A stretch of 64,000 nt of DNA from Agarophyton chilense (Eukaryota > Rhodophyta > Florideophyceae > Gracilariales > Gracilariaceae). The notes under the pieces were generated by a model. That model did no database searches, was not told the origin of the DNA, and saw nothing but the letters and a program-made list of their open reading frames with translations. The stretch spans positions 1 through 64,000 of the forward strand of contig JARGXX010000107.1 of the NCBI GenBank assembly GCA_030374765.1, given 5' to 3'. Of the stretch, positions 10,968-20,711 are shown piece by piece. How positions within the stretch are numbered: the first letter of the stretch is position 1; each line of letters opens with the position of its first letter. The position numbers and the translations under genes are program-made.

Positions 10968-13900
10968 ATGGTCACCACCGAAGGTCTCATTGGTTTGTTC
11001 TTGCCGCTGCGCGACGCGTACGCCCGCATGCGCCCCGATGATCCCAACGCCCGCGCGCTCCAGTACCTGGACTTGGTCTACTTCGCAGTTCAGAACCGAG
11101 GCTCTGTGCCAGCTGCAGAGGAAGTTTGCTCCTTGGTCGTGCCATCTGAAAAGCACGGCAAGTACACCAACACGGAGATACAACACAGCCTCCTCAAAAA
11201 CAACTACTTTTCTCAGGTGTACCTCATGGCCAGATGTGTGGACCTCGACGATGGTAGCAACGACCGGCGTCTCAGGGACTTGTACCAGCTCTACCTCCAA
11301 ATCCAAGCTTCAAGCAATACTTCTGAGCAGCAACCGTCTTCTGCTGCTGGTAATGGTACCACCCGTGCAAGTGCTCGTTCTTCCAATGCGCCTACAAATC
11401 GCCGCCGCCCCAGCCGTCAAGTCGACTTGCTCATTCCGAAAACGGCTCTCTTGTCGTCCTTCCTCAAATCGCGCATTCTGCCTCCACAGTCGCAAACTTC
11501 CAAGGACAGTCGCTCACGATTCTCCACTACCGTTGAGGCATCTCGTTTTGAAATGGTTTTGTATCTGTCGATGATCTACACTCTCAAACGCGAGAAACTC
11601 AAATCGCGCCAGACCAAGAAACAACGCCTCAATACCGGCGTTGCAACCGCGACCTCTATGTTGCCTTCGTTGCAAAACTTTAAGCACGAAACGTGCGAGC
11701 GAATTTCATTTGTCGTGCACAAGCTTGTGACCTCTTGGAATGTGTTCTGCCGCCATCTTGGGTATGACTCACTGGAGCACATGCTCGCTCCGTACATCTT
11801 GTTCGACAGCAACACCCTAACCTACCACGCTCTCGAACGCCGCGGCGAAGGCTACGCCCCTTTATCGCAAACTACCACATTTGCCAAGAACGCACAGCCT
11901 TCCAAAGTCCAATCTGAAGTGGACAGCGTCGCCTGGTCCCACACCGACGAGGTTGACCGCAATCTACGCGTGCTAGCTTCCGAATTTTTGAACGACCTTC
12001 ACCGCCTGCTTTTCAACGACTTCCTATACGAAATGGATGAAACCGCTCGCTGGCAATCTTTGACGCAATTCGAGTATAACTCGACCGTCGACGTGTACCC
12101 TCACCGCTTCACGACGTTCGGTCTGCCACTTTGGACCCCGATTCGAATGGCCATGGTCGGTCCTATTCCAGGCCAACCCCTCAACCCGGCCGTGGAGATA
12201 GCCAAAAAAGAAGCCGAGTTGGTGGACATCATTATGAACGAGTCACAGCAGCAACTTCCGCCTGATCCAGGAGCGCCACTACCGTCGTCGTCGGAACGCG
12301 CCAACGCCGCTGGTCCCTCACCTCCTCCCCAACCCCCAAATCTTCCCTACAACGTCAACGAAACTCGCGTCCTCCCGCCGCACTCCTTCACCCAAACTAC
12401 TACTCTCAACGCTCTACAAGAGGCGGAGGACGAAATGGAAAAGCATATTCGCCTCTACGGTGTCGATTTCAAAGAATTCGTACAGGTGGATATTATCAAA
12501 CGAACTACCGCCTCATCTCCAGTCGGAGCAGTGCAACTGGTCCTCACCGACCCGCCTTACAACATTCGGTCCTTAGCTGGCCGCCACAACAGCAACCACG
12601 ACGCCATTTCCCAAGACGATATGAAGCGCACGGCGCAGGTTATTGGCGAGCTGATGTGCCCTGGCGGCCACTTTATTCTCTTTTGCTCCATTCGCCAGTT
12701 CAGGCCGTGGTTGTCGTGCTTCAAGAGCATTTCCGAGTCCCATACTGCGCTGTTCAAGGTGGACCCTGTGCCGTTGGTTTTCGTCCGCGCCGCCTCCCAT
12801 CCTACTGGGAGCCACCGCGGGCTGCGAACGTCGCCGTTGCCCATCACCGAGTACGCCATTCACGGCATCAAAACGGGGCTCACTCACGATGAAAACCTGG
12901 CTCGCGTAAACCTCGTCAACTACAACTACGTTCCTTCTCGCTACCCGGCTTACAAGAACGTGATTGATAACGTGCCGGGACTAGCCGCTGGCGAGACCCT
13001 GCGTTGGAATCGCCTGCATTCTGTCACCAACAATCACAACGCCGTCACTGAAAAAGTACGCCCGGAGCAGAAGAGTCGTGCTCTACTCAAGGAACTCATA
13101 AGCCGCTATTCTCAGCCTGGCGACATGGTGGTGGATTTATTTGCCGGAACGGGTTCCACCGCTTTGGCGTGCATGGAGCTCCCAGGTCACAGACGCTTTT
13201 TGGGGTGCGAGAAAGACGCAGTGTGTTACGCTCACGCAAAACACAATGCTGTCGTTCACTTTATCAAAACCGTTTTACAGAACAGCACCGACATTGAAGT
13301 GCCGCACCATCTCATCGCCAAGTTCAGTCGCCTAGTTCGCTCACTACCGAACACGGACCTGCGATCGAAATACCTTTGGACCGCGCCTCCCGGTCTGCCA
13401 CAGTACCAAATTTTTCCTGCGCCGCTCGCTTCCTTTCTCTGCAACTTGTGGAAAGACCGTGAGTTTGCAGCCGTTTGCCGCACTAAACCGGTGCATGAAT
13501 GGCCGCGAGAGAAACAGGGCCTTCTCACTCAGATTGATCCGGCTACGTTACTTGCCATAGAAGGGTATGCCCATGGAGTGTATACCAAAAAGTCCGACAT
13601 CCGACACCCCTTGGCGGGAGACGGGGTCTTTGCCGCACGCCAGTTTAATGAAGGCGACACCGTGTGCTACTTTTATGGAACTCTCGTCTACCACGACCTC
13701 TCCAAACGCTCCGCCACACAGTCTTCGTATGCCAACGGTTTGCTCGCCGTCACCGTGGAGCGCTTCAACTCCACTTCCATGGAAATCCGAGTGACAGGTC
13801 CGGACTTTGTCAGACTGCCCACCCCGGGAGACCGTGGAACCCACTCCATGTGGATCACGCCTGCCCCGTTCTGTGTTGGCGGAATCATCAATGATGCCCA

Positions 13901-14165
13901 ATACCGCCCAGAGGACCTCGACATTCAGGCCTTACGGGACAAGGTACTCCCCAACCCTCGCACACCAAATGTAGTAGCGCGCCTTTCGTCTACTTTGAAA
14001 AACTCAAAGTCAGGAATCCAAGACTACCACCTTATCACAATAGTAGCCACCCGAACCATCGAGCGAGAAGAAGAAGTGCTAATAGACTATGGAAACGACT
14101 ACGCTCATTGGCCCAGGGTTCCAAAACCACAAACACACACCTTTCATGTGGATCTTGTAGATTAG
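10968..14165 (+). CDS. Beta-class DNA amino-methyltransferase fused to a SET domain
   Basis: An intronless 1065-aa protein from the first in-frame ATG (AAGATGG context). Residues 1-120 are a helical domain I do not recognise, and about 425-458 form a Pro/Ser linker. The catalytic motif is D528-P-P-Y531-N-I-R. The SAM-binding motif D723-L-F-A-G-T-G-S-T comes after it, followed by a GHRRFLGCEKD strand. The order DPPY, then target-recognition region, then FxGxG is that of beta-class N6-adenine/N4-cytosine methyltransferases of bacterial origin (CcrM/HinfI type). Residues about 878-1058 look like a SET domain: GDGVFAARQFNEGD at the start and ATRTIEREEEVLIDYGNDY (Y1041, Y1045) at the end. The usual NHS motif appears as N975-D976-A, so lysine methylation activity is uncertain. 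The protein is probably nuclear, acting on DNA and possibly on histones. It follows the 773-bp array and precedes the recombinase-helicase on the same strand. No breaks are visible, so it looks intact. Confidence 0.88.
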   Translation: MVTTEGLIGLFLPLRDAYARMRPDDPNARALQYLDLVYFAVQNRGSVPAAEEVCSLVVPSEKHGKYTNTEIQHSLLKNNYFSQVYLMARCVDLDDGSNDRRLRDLYQLYLQIQASSNTSEQQPSSAAGNGTTRASARSSNAPTNRRRPSRQVDLLIPKTALLSSFLKSRILPPQSQTSKDSRSRFSTTVEASRFEMVLYLSMIYTLKREKLKSRQTKKQRLNTGVATATSMLPSLQNFKHETCERISFVVHKLVTSWNVFCRHLGYDSLEHMLAPYILFDSNTLTYHALERRGEGYAPLSQTTTFAKNAQPSKVQSEVDSVAWSHTDEVDRNLRVLASEFLNDLHRLLFNDFLYEMDETARWQSLTQFEYNSTVDVYPHRFTTFGLPLWTPIRMAMVGPIPGQPLNPAVEIAKKEAELVDIIMNESQQQLPPDPGAPLPSSSERANAAGPSPPPQPPNLPYNVNETRVLPPHSFTQTTTLNALQEAEDEMEKHIRLYGVDFKEFVQVDIIKRTTASSPVGAVQLVLTDPPYNIRSLAGRHNSNHDAISQDDMKRTAQVIGELMCPGGHFILFCSIRQFRPWLSCFKSISESHTALFKVDPVPLVFVRAASHPTGSHRGLRTSPLPITEYAIHGIKTGLTHDENLARVNLVNYNYVPSRYPAYKNVIDNVPGLAAGETLRWNRLHSVTNNHNAVTEKVRPEQKSRALLKELISRYSQPGDMVVDLFAGTGSTALACMELPGHRRFLGCEKDAVCYAHAKHNAVVHFIKTVLQNSTDIEVPHHLIAKFSRLVRSLPNTDLRSKYLWTAPPGLPQYQIFPAPLASFLCNLWKDREFAAVCRTKPVHEWPREKQGLLTQIDPATLLAIEGYAHGVYTKKSDIRHPLAGDGVFAARQFNEGDTVCYFYGTLVYHDLSKRSATQSSYANGLLAVTVERFNSTSMEIRVTGPDFVRLPTPGDRGTHSMWITPAPFCVGGIINDAQYRPEDLDIQALRDKVLPNPRTPNVVARLSSTLKNSKSGIQDYHLITIVATRTIEREEEVLIDYGNDYAHWPRVPKPQTHTFHVDLVD

Positions 14166-15134
14166 TTGTTTCTTTTCTTTCTCAGTAGAACACAACTAAA
14201 AACTAAACCTTCTCTCCTAAGAACAACCACGCGCAAACTCTCTTCCTTCATTCGTTTTAAAAACAGAAAACCTATAACCTTCTTCTTCGGCCCCCACTGC
14301 CACGCCCCGCAACATCTCACTTCTTTTGCCAAACACCATCATAACGTTACACAGTGCGCATACTGTAACACATAGCACCCCTCCTACCCACGTCACATGT
14401 AGCACCATTTTTCCAAAATCAACGGTCAAACATGTCGCATATGCATATATGAGCTCAACCGCGGTGCAGCACCGCTTGTGCTCAAACTAATACGTGTGTA
14501 CGATACGCCACCACCGCCACTAGTTAGCCGTTCTGAAAACGTCATGCTTCACAACAAGTTGCCACATTGCCGCACAACATCCGCTGGCGCACCCGATCGC
14601 GCGCCAGCTCGTTCTAAACCTCCGTCCATTTACACACAAGTCCGAACCCACCCTGAAAACTTCTGCCCTCCCCCAACCCGACTCCACCACCGCGCAGCCC
14701 CATCTCTTCTCTGTGCTGCCCTTTTTCCCCTTCCCGCTCCCCCCCTGCACGGAAACCACGCCCCTTACACAAAATCACTCTCCTCAATGGGGCGGAGGCC
14801 AATGAGCTTTATTGTGACACACTCCTCCCCACAACCCCACAGTCATACACCGGGAATGAATGACCTGCAATACCAAATAGTATCGTGAAGGTTCCCTTGT
14901 ACAGTATGCCATTTGCTCAAGCCAGCCACACGCGCCCTCCCCCAAAACACCAAACCGCCTTTCTCCAATTACCCTCGCCCCACCTATTTACTACTTATAC
15001 TGCTATATCGGCAGTGAACCCGTCCATTTCGCTGATGCTCCCAAACTCGATTGTGTTTGTTTGTGTGTGTCTTTCTTTGCGTCTTCAAAAACAATCCTCC
15101 CAAGCGTCTTCTTCTCTCTCTTACACGTTCAGTT
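14166..15134 (+). other. Intergenic spacer and promoter of the helicase gene
   Basis: C-rich spacer of 0.97 kb with no supported gene. It contains an ATATGCATATATG palindromic stretch near 14439 and a TATA-like cluster near 14991-15011. The helicase frame is open back to about 15051 but has no ATG until 15135. Confidence 0.55.
14991..15011 (+). promoter_or_regulatory. TATA-like cluster upstream of the recombinase-helicase gene
   Basis: CTACTTATACTGCTATATCG lies about 125 nt before the ATG at 15135, at a plausible core-promoter distance followed by a T-rich leader. Assigned from position and composition only. Confidence 0.3.
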
Positions 15135-18100
15135 ATGTCGCAAAACAGCTTATCCTCCGCCGGCGAACATGGCTTGCCCGTGTTCATCCCCTCTTCGGTG
15201 CACAGCCCACCGAGGGCTGCGGTGAACATCTCACCGCCCACTCCCCCTAATCCCCTGCTCCCCCCACCGCCTCCGCCCGTGGCGCGTGACGCCCATGCTC
15301 AACCCCATTCCGACTTACCCGTTACCGACGCAAATGCAGCCGACGATTCTTCCTCTTTTATCATGGCACTCGGTACCATTGTGAATATGGGTATTCATTC
15401 TATTGGGTTCTTTCCGTTGTGCGTCAACTGCCAGTGTGGGCTGCCGTCTGCCCGCGCAATCCAACATCACTTGCGCAAACAGCACTCCATCCCTTTGGAA
15501 ATTGCAAGTCCCATGTCAATGGCAATCCTGCACGAGGTGCACACCTTGCGCAACAACTCTAACGTTGCCCCCGTGTGGCAAAAGTATCGCCCCCAACACA
15601 ACGCTCAATTTGTGTCCGGGCCCTCTACGTTCCTCACGCCCCTGGCACACATTGCCATTCACAATGGCTATCAGTGCCCGCTCTGCAAATTCTGCTACCT
15701 CGACCCCGTTCGTTTGCAAGCGCATCTGATCGAATGCCACAATATGTCGCCTGCGGTTGCCCAGCCACACCTTGACCGTACCGTCTCGTCGGGCCGTATT
15801 GCCTTGCAGACAGTGTACGGCGGCGTTCGTCGCCGTTTATTCCCCGTTACCAATGCTCAACCCATAGGCTGCTTGTCCAAAACTTTCCAGGTTCCGCAGG
15901 CGCCTGCGGCACGGCCTGATACCCCCCCGGCGCAGCCTGTTTGTCTCCAACCACCCCATCGTCCAGTGGCAACGACTGCCAAAGGCATCGAGCCCCCGCT
16001 TCAACACATTAACCACTTTTTACAAAAGTTCAACACCGGCGCTCCTTGTTCGCAATCAGACCCTTTGCTTCGTCACCACTCGGAGAAGAATTTTTTCATC
16101 ACCTTTTCCAAGTTTGACATCGTTCTTCACTCGCTTCATGTTCATCTGGATGTGGCGGCTCAACTATCCAGAACTGGCACAACGCCCACATCCGCTGAAA
16201 GCACCATCACCCACCACATCTTCGACTACCTCTCTCAGGTGAACATTTTGGTTAGTAAGACCTCCCTGGCTTTCTTGGACCGCCTCAACAAGCGCACCGA
16301 CACAGCTTTTAAAACTGTCTCCACTGAAACCCTCAAGCGTTACGCTTCACACATTTCCCGTTTGCTTGTGTTTACTCACAGGACAAGGGCAAACCTCCCT
16401 CATCTCGTACCCGACTCAGACCTCATGTACTGCTACACTACTTCCGTGTTGGATGCCATTCGCATGTCTTCCTCTGGTGAGCTCCCCGCTCCCTTTCCTC
16501 CAACCCAACATGGCCCAGCGGTCCATAGCGCGCTCAAGCCCTTCTTGCTTCAATCTTTAGCGCCATACCACTCTTTGGATCTCCTCTCCGTTCGCAACTT
16601 CATTGCTTGCGCAAGCGTGATAAGCACCGACCCCAACCCGCCTATCGCTGCCCCCTTGCCGTCTGACCGCACGCCTGAGCCTTACGACACGGTCATTTCT
16701 CACGACCCCAACAATACCTCCTTTCGTTTTGCAGCCGCCTCAGATGTGACGCACCTCCTCGCCGCTCTTCAATATGGCATCTGTGCCTGCGCCATACACG
16801 AACTGCACGTGCTCTCCAAATCTTCTCCCCTGTTGCAACCTGCCACCCCTGCTTCCGAACGCCCAGTTCACGTTCAAGAACGCATGCGTACCATCGACGC
16901 GGCAATCGACGCTGATTCCAACAACGCCCTTTCGTTTGTCAGAAAGACACTCACGCTTGCAATGTCCATATCCTCTCGCGAGGAAATGTTCGTTTCTTTC
17001 CACAATTGTGATGTTCACCCGTCCTGCGGCATAGTGCGTGACACTCACCTCGCCCTCTCAGAAGTCGGCTCTTTGGTTTTAACTCTACACAAAGAAATAC
17101 AACATACTCTTCACAACGACCTGCTTCTTGGCCACGCTCTGCCAACCGGTTTCACAAACGCGCTACACTCACTTCAGGACGACTCCTTCAACAAAAGCCC
17201 AGGCTTTTCTTTCCTTACCAACCTCAACAACCGCCCATTTATCGAACAAAACATGGCTTTCGTTTTCACTTGTCTCACGTCTTCCATGCCCCACAACTCC
17301 AACACCGACCACACTCCGTTTCTTCCGCAACGCAAGCAAAACGGTACCTTTCCCCGCACACAACTGCCCACAACCGACATTTTGGGCACCGATATGTTCA
17401 CGCATGCGTTGTCGAGGTGGCTCTCATGTGCACAGAAAATCCAAGAACGCCTGTTGGTTGCGCTACACCTTTCGTCGGGCTCTCCTGCGCGCGGCACAGA
17501 GATTGAGACATACCGTATCCACAACGACCAACACTTTCAACGTTGTCTCATGCTCATCGACAAATCGCCTGTCCTCATTTGCCGGTACATGAAAACGCGA
17601 AACAGCAAAGGGGCCGCCACTCCGATTGCTCGCTTTCCCGATGCCCAAACATCCCGTCTTCTGCTCATGTACTTGACTCTGATACGTCCGTTTGAAGCAT
17701 ATATCGTCCGCTGCCTACACGGAGAAAACTGTTTCCAGATGCATTGGAAAATGCTGTTCGCCAACTGCGGAATTCCGTATGCCGCAAACACCATCCGCTC
17801 GATAATCAGCTCTCACTTGAGCAAACGCGGTTTCCCGATATCCTTCAACGACTATAGAAACTTCACCGTGGGAATGACCAACACAGTTTCCAATGTCACC
17901 GCATCTTCTGTAGCCGATCACATCTTGGAAGAGCTATTGACCACTGCCCATGGCCAGGCGGGCCACTCTGCGCACACCGCCGCTTTTCTTTACGCTCGTA
18001 CACCACATGACATATCCGGTTTGCAGCACTCTCAACTTTCCAAATATCGCGAGTGGTCCAGCAAATGGCACCAGTATCTCGGTCTTCTTCTTAATGCTCC

Positions 18101-20678
18101 CCTCACCCAACAACAACAACAACAACAACACCACAGAAAACGTCCGGTTACTGACACAGTTCTACCTACACCTGAACCAAAGCGCTCCATCCATACATCG
18201 CAGCCAACCCCGTCCCCTCCCACTGACCGCTCTGCGATCCCCCATTCTCAAATCAACCTAAACCTGGCCGCCTCTCATCCTTTCAATCCACATCCGCCTG
18301 CTTTTATGGCAGCCGCCATACCGCGCGGTGGAGCTTCTCTCTTACAACAACCGCTTGTGACCTACGAACATATTACATCAGAAATGCTCCGAGCACTAAG
18401 ACAGGCACTTTCCAACGACTCCGCTTTATTCAAGTCCCACCAACAATTTGTGAACACAGCGGCCGTGTACAACAGGCTGTCCAACATGCTACTACTCCAG
18501 CCGACTGGATCTGGAAAAACACTATCTCTTCTGCTCCCCGTCTTCATGGAAAAGGGCAAATACTCCACCGTTCTCATCACCCCTCTCACAGCCTTGCTCA
18601 GTGAATACGAACTGCGCGCTCAGCTCTTCGGCCTTCGTGCTTCTCGTACACCCACCCCTCCCGGATCGCACTCCTTTGCCGACATTTACATCTTTTCCGC
18701 TGAAAGACTTTCTCTTCCTTCTTTTACAGAGTTCACCACGCGACTGATCGCCGCCGACCGCCTCGCCCGCATTGCCATCGATGAATGTCACTTATTTCTT
18801 TTATGGCAACACTTTCGCCCGTGCTTGGCCAACCTCCACAACTGCTTCGGCCATATTCCCACAAAGATCCCTCGCGTGCTTTTAAGCGCGACAGTGCCGC
18901 CGCGCGACCGCCCCCTTCTTCTGTCGCAGCTGCATATCCCGAACGCGCATGTGTACGCTTCTTCGACTGCAAGAAACAACATTTCTTTTGTCGTGTATCA
19001 GCTAAGCTCAGCCCCCAGCACTTCGCGTGCCACACGCTTTCGCGCCGCTCATGGCCACTTTCAGGATGTGTTTGGATACCTGCTTCAGCTGGGCGTCTCA
19101 ATCATGCAAGAGCATGTGGCTCGATTGCTTCACTCGTCGGCTGACACAACCCTAGCTCGCGTTCTTATATTCTCGTTAACACGCCCGGCTGCCGAAGCTG
19201 TCCATGAAGCTCTCGCCGCTTCGCGTTCTTCTTTTGGTGCCCTTAAACAATCCACTACTGTCACGGTTCTCCTGTACCATTCTGGTCTCTCCGATGTTCG
19301 TAAACGCCGGGCTCACACCCTTTGGAACTCTCCGCCTTCTTCCAGCGCACCCACAACCAACCACATTCTCTTCATGGTTTGCACCTCTTCTTTTGGTACG
19401 GGCATCGACGTTCCCAACGTTCGCCTGGTTTTCAACTTTGGTGGAGTAGCGAGTCTTTGCGACCTCGCGCAACAGGCCGGCAGGGCCGGCCGCGATGGAA
19501 ACCCATCCACTTGCGTCACCATTTATTTCCAGCCCTACTTCAAACTCGTTACGGAAACTCTTTCTTCGTCCTCATCCAACACAAATGCGTTTGAGGAGCC
19601 CAATCGCATATACAACCAAGCACTTTCCACGGAGCGTTGGTTGGAAGCGCAGCATTGGGTCGAATGCAAATCTGTTTGTCGAAGGAACGCCCTCTATTTC
19701 CACATGGACGGAAAAGAACCAGGCATCTGTCTCTTCTCTCCTTCGGTTCTTAATTGCGATATTTGCAATAGCATCGCAGCTGTCTCCCCCTCTCCCACCC
19801 CGGAACGAAGCTCCGTTTCCGCTACCCCTTCTGCCTCTCAGCACGCCCAATCCATTTCACCGTCACCCAGCGCTTCCCCACAAACGCCCACGCCGCCAAA
19901 AAACCGTGCCAATCAATCAAACAGAACATCCTTAAACAACCAAAACACCAACACCAACGGCGGCCCAACACAAAGCCCCAAACCCCACGCCAGTCGTCCA
20001 CCACGACCCCCCACCTCCACTCCATCGCCGTTGCTGACAACCACGCATCCATCCGCAGCGACCCAATCGCCCACTGTCGCTCATTCTCAATCTCAGTCGC
20101 ACTCTGCCACCTTCTTTTACACCTTGGAACGAAAAACACCGCAACAAATCGTGTCACACTTCGAGGAGCTCTCCCGCCGACTTGCCCCTCTCTGTGTGCC
20201 ATGCTTGCTGCACGAAAAAACGCAAGTGCACTTGACGGACACTCATGCATGCCCCCATTCCCGTCAACGATGCTTCAGATGCTTTTCGCCGCACCATATA
20301 TCGCGCAACTGCAGGTTCGATAAATCACCTCAAGGAACCTGCTACCGTTGCCATCTCGGATTCTGCAAGGGACTCAAAACTCATTCTCAACCGCACACTT
20401 TTGGAACAAGACACTGCATCTTCATTTCGCTCTATCAACTGGCATGGGTCTTGTGGCGAACATGCTCCAAAACTCGCTCCGAAATTGCACTCCACCTCTT
20501 TGACGGCCGCATGCAATCCAAGTTCAACTCCATTTCCCAATCCTCCCAAGATTCCTCACCCCTCCACCTTGAAATAGACGCCATGTTTCATGATTGGTTA
20601 ACACACAACAACCACTTTGCCGTACCCAACATTCTACGCCTTGCAGCTTGGTGGAAGTCAACCACAACACTCATTTAA
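15135..20678 (+). CDS. C2H2 / tyrosine-recombinase-like / RecQ-like helicase fusion protein
   Basis: An intronless 1847-aa protein; the upstream frame lacks an ATG, so 15135 is the start. A C-rich finger lies at about 96-120 and a canonical C2H2 finger at C181, C184, H197, H202. Residues about 780-955 carry a tyrosine-recombinase signature: R786 in SPARGTEIE, K820, N905-D-Y-R908, and GHSAHTAAFLYAR with H944 and Y953. The H-to-Y spacing is nine residues, as in XerD. A Gln run (about 991-999) leads to a superfamily-2 helicase: Walker A PTGSGKT (K1128), DECH at 1216-1219, SATVPP, and motif VI QQAGRAGRDG at 1446-1455, the RecQ form. A Ser/Pro/Thr-rich linker precedes a Cys/His cluster at about 1689-1745. 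Fungal subtelomeric RecQ-like helicase genes share parts of this plan. It probably acts on DNA in the nucleus, in recombination or mobility. It lies 0.97 kb after the methyltransferase-SET gene and just before telomere-like repeats. It looks intact. The helicase call is firm; the recombinase call is good but rests on motifs. Confidence 0.87.
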   Translation: MSQNSLSSAGEHGLPVFIPSSVHSPPRAAVNISPPTPPNPLLPPPPPPVARDAHAQPHSDLPVTDANAADDSSSFIMALGTIVNMGIHSIGFFPLCVNCQCGLPSARAIQHHLRKQHSIPLEIASPMSMAILHEVHTLRNNSNVAPVWQKYRPQHNAQFVSGPSTFLTPLAHIAIHNGYQCPLCKFCYLDPVRLQAHLIECHNMSPAVAQPHLDRTVSSGRIALQTVYGGVRRRLFPVTNAQPIGCLSKTFQVPQAPAARPDTPPAQPVCLQPPHRPVATTAKGIEPPLQHINHFLQKFNTGAPCSQSDPLLRHHSEKNFFITFSKFDIVLHSLHVHLDVAAQLSRTGTTPTSAESTITHHIFDYLSQVNILVSKTSLAFLDRLNKRTDTAFKTVSTETLKRYASHISRLLVFTHRTRANLPHLVPDSDLMYCYTTSVLDAIRMSSSGELPAPFPPTQHGPAVHSALKPFLLQSLAPYHSLDLLSVRNFIACASVISTDPNPPIAAPLPSDRTPEPYDTVISHDPNNTSFRFAAASDVTHLLAALQYGICACAIHELHVLSKSSPLLQPATPASERPVHVQERMRTIDAAIDADSNNALSFVRKTLTLAMSISSREEMFVSFHNCDVHPSCGIVRDTHLALSEVGSLVLTLHKEIQHTLHNDLLLGHALPTGFTNALHSLQDDSFNKSPGFSFLTNLNNRPFIEQNMAFVFTCLTSSMPHNSNTDHTPFLPQRKQNGTFPRTQLPTTDILGTDMFTHALSRWLSCAQKIQERLLVALHLSSGSPARGTEIETYRIHNDQHFQRCLMLIDKSPVLICRYMKTRNSKGAATPIARFPDAQTSRLLLMYLTLIRPFEAYIVRCLHGENCFQMHWKMLFANCGIPYAANTIRSIISSHLSKRGFPISFNDYRNFTVGMTNTVSNVTASSVADHILEELLTTAHGQAGHSAHTAAFLYARTPHDISGLQHSQLSKYREWSSKWHQYLGLLLNAPLTQQQQQQQHHRKRPVTDTVLPTPEPKRSIHTSQPTPSPPTDRSAIPHSQINLNLAASHPFNPHPPAFMAAAIPRGGASLLQQPLVTYEHITSEMLRALRQALSNDSALFKSHQQFVNTAAVYNRLSNMLLLQPTGSGKTLSLLLPVFMEKGKYSTVLITPLTALLSEYELRAQLFGLRASRTPTPPGSHSFADIYIFSAERLSLPSFTEFTTRLIAADRLARIAIDECHLFLLWQHFRPCLANLHNCFGHIPTKIPRVLLSATVPPRDRPLLLSQLHIPNAHVYASSTARNNISFVVYQLSSAPSTSRATRFRAAHGHFQDVFGYLLQLGVSIMQEHVARLLHSSADTTLARVLIFSLTRPAAEAVHEALAASRSSFGALKQSTTVTVLLYHSGLSDVRKRRAHTLWNSPPSSSAPTTNHILFMVCTSSFGTGIDVPNVRLVFNFGGVASLCDLAQQAGRAGRDGNPSTCVTIYFQPYFKLVTETLSSSSSNTNAFEEPNRIYNQALSTERWLEAQHWVECKSVCRRNALYFHMDGKEPGICLFSPSVLNCDICNSIAAVSPSPTPERSSVSATPSASQHAQSISPSPSASPQTPTPPKNRANQSNRTSLNNQNTNTNGGPTQSPKPHASRPPRPPTSTPSPLLTTTHPSAATQSPTVAHSQSQSHSATFFYTLERKTPQQIVSHFEELSRRLAPLCVPCLLHEKTQVHLTDTHACPHSRQRCFRCFSPHHISRNCRFDKSPQGTCYRCHLGFCKGLKTHSQPHTFGTRHCIFISLYQLAWVLWRTCSKTRSEIALHLFDGRMQSKFNSISQSSQDSSPLHLEIDAMFHDWLTHNNHFAVPNILRLAAWWKSTTTLI

Positions 20679-20705
20679 GCACGATTTTAGATTCCAACCC
20701 GGTAC

Positions 20706-20711
20706 AATAAA
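20706..20711 (+). terminator. Polyadenylation signal of the helicase gene
   Basis: AATAAA 28 nt after the TAA stop of the recombinase-helicase gene, followed by a T-rich stretch. Confidence 0.5.

Noticed and set aside
14478-14888. Open frame in the spacer before the helicase gene
   Set aside because: C-rich sequence gives long stop-free frames by chance here. There is no similarity, and it overlaps the presumed promoter.
15051-15134. Upstream extension of the helicase frame as a signal peptide
   Set aside because: The hydrophobic stretch starts at a TTG and lies in T/G-rich leader. The first ATG is at 15135, and the protein is clearly nucleic-acid binding.
18110-18133. CAA-repeat as an independent microsatellite feature
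   Set aside because: It is in frame and encodes the Gln run between the recombinase-like and helicase domains. I treat it as a protein hinge.
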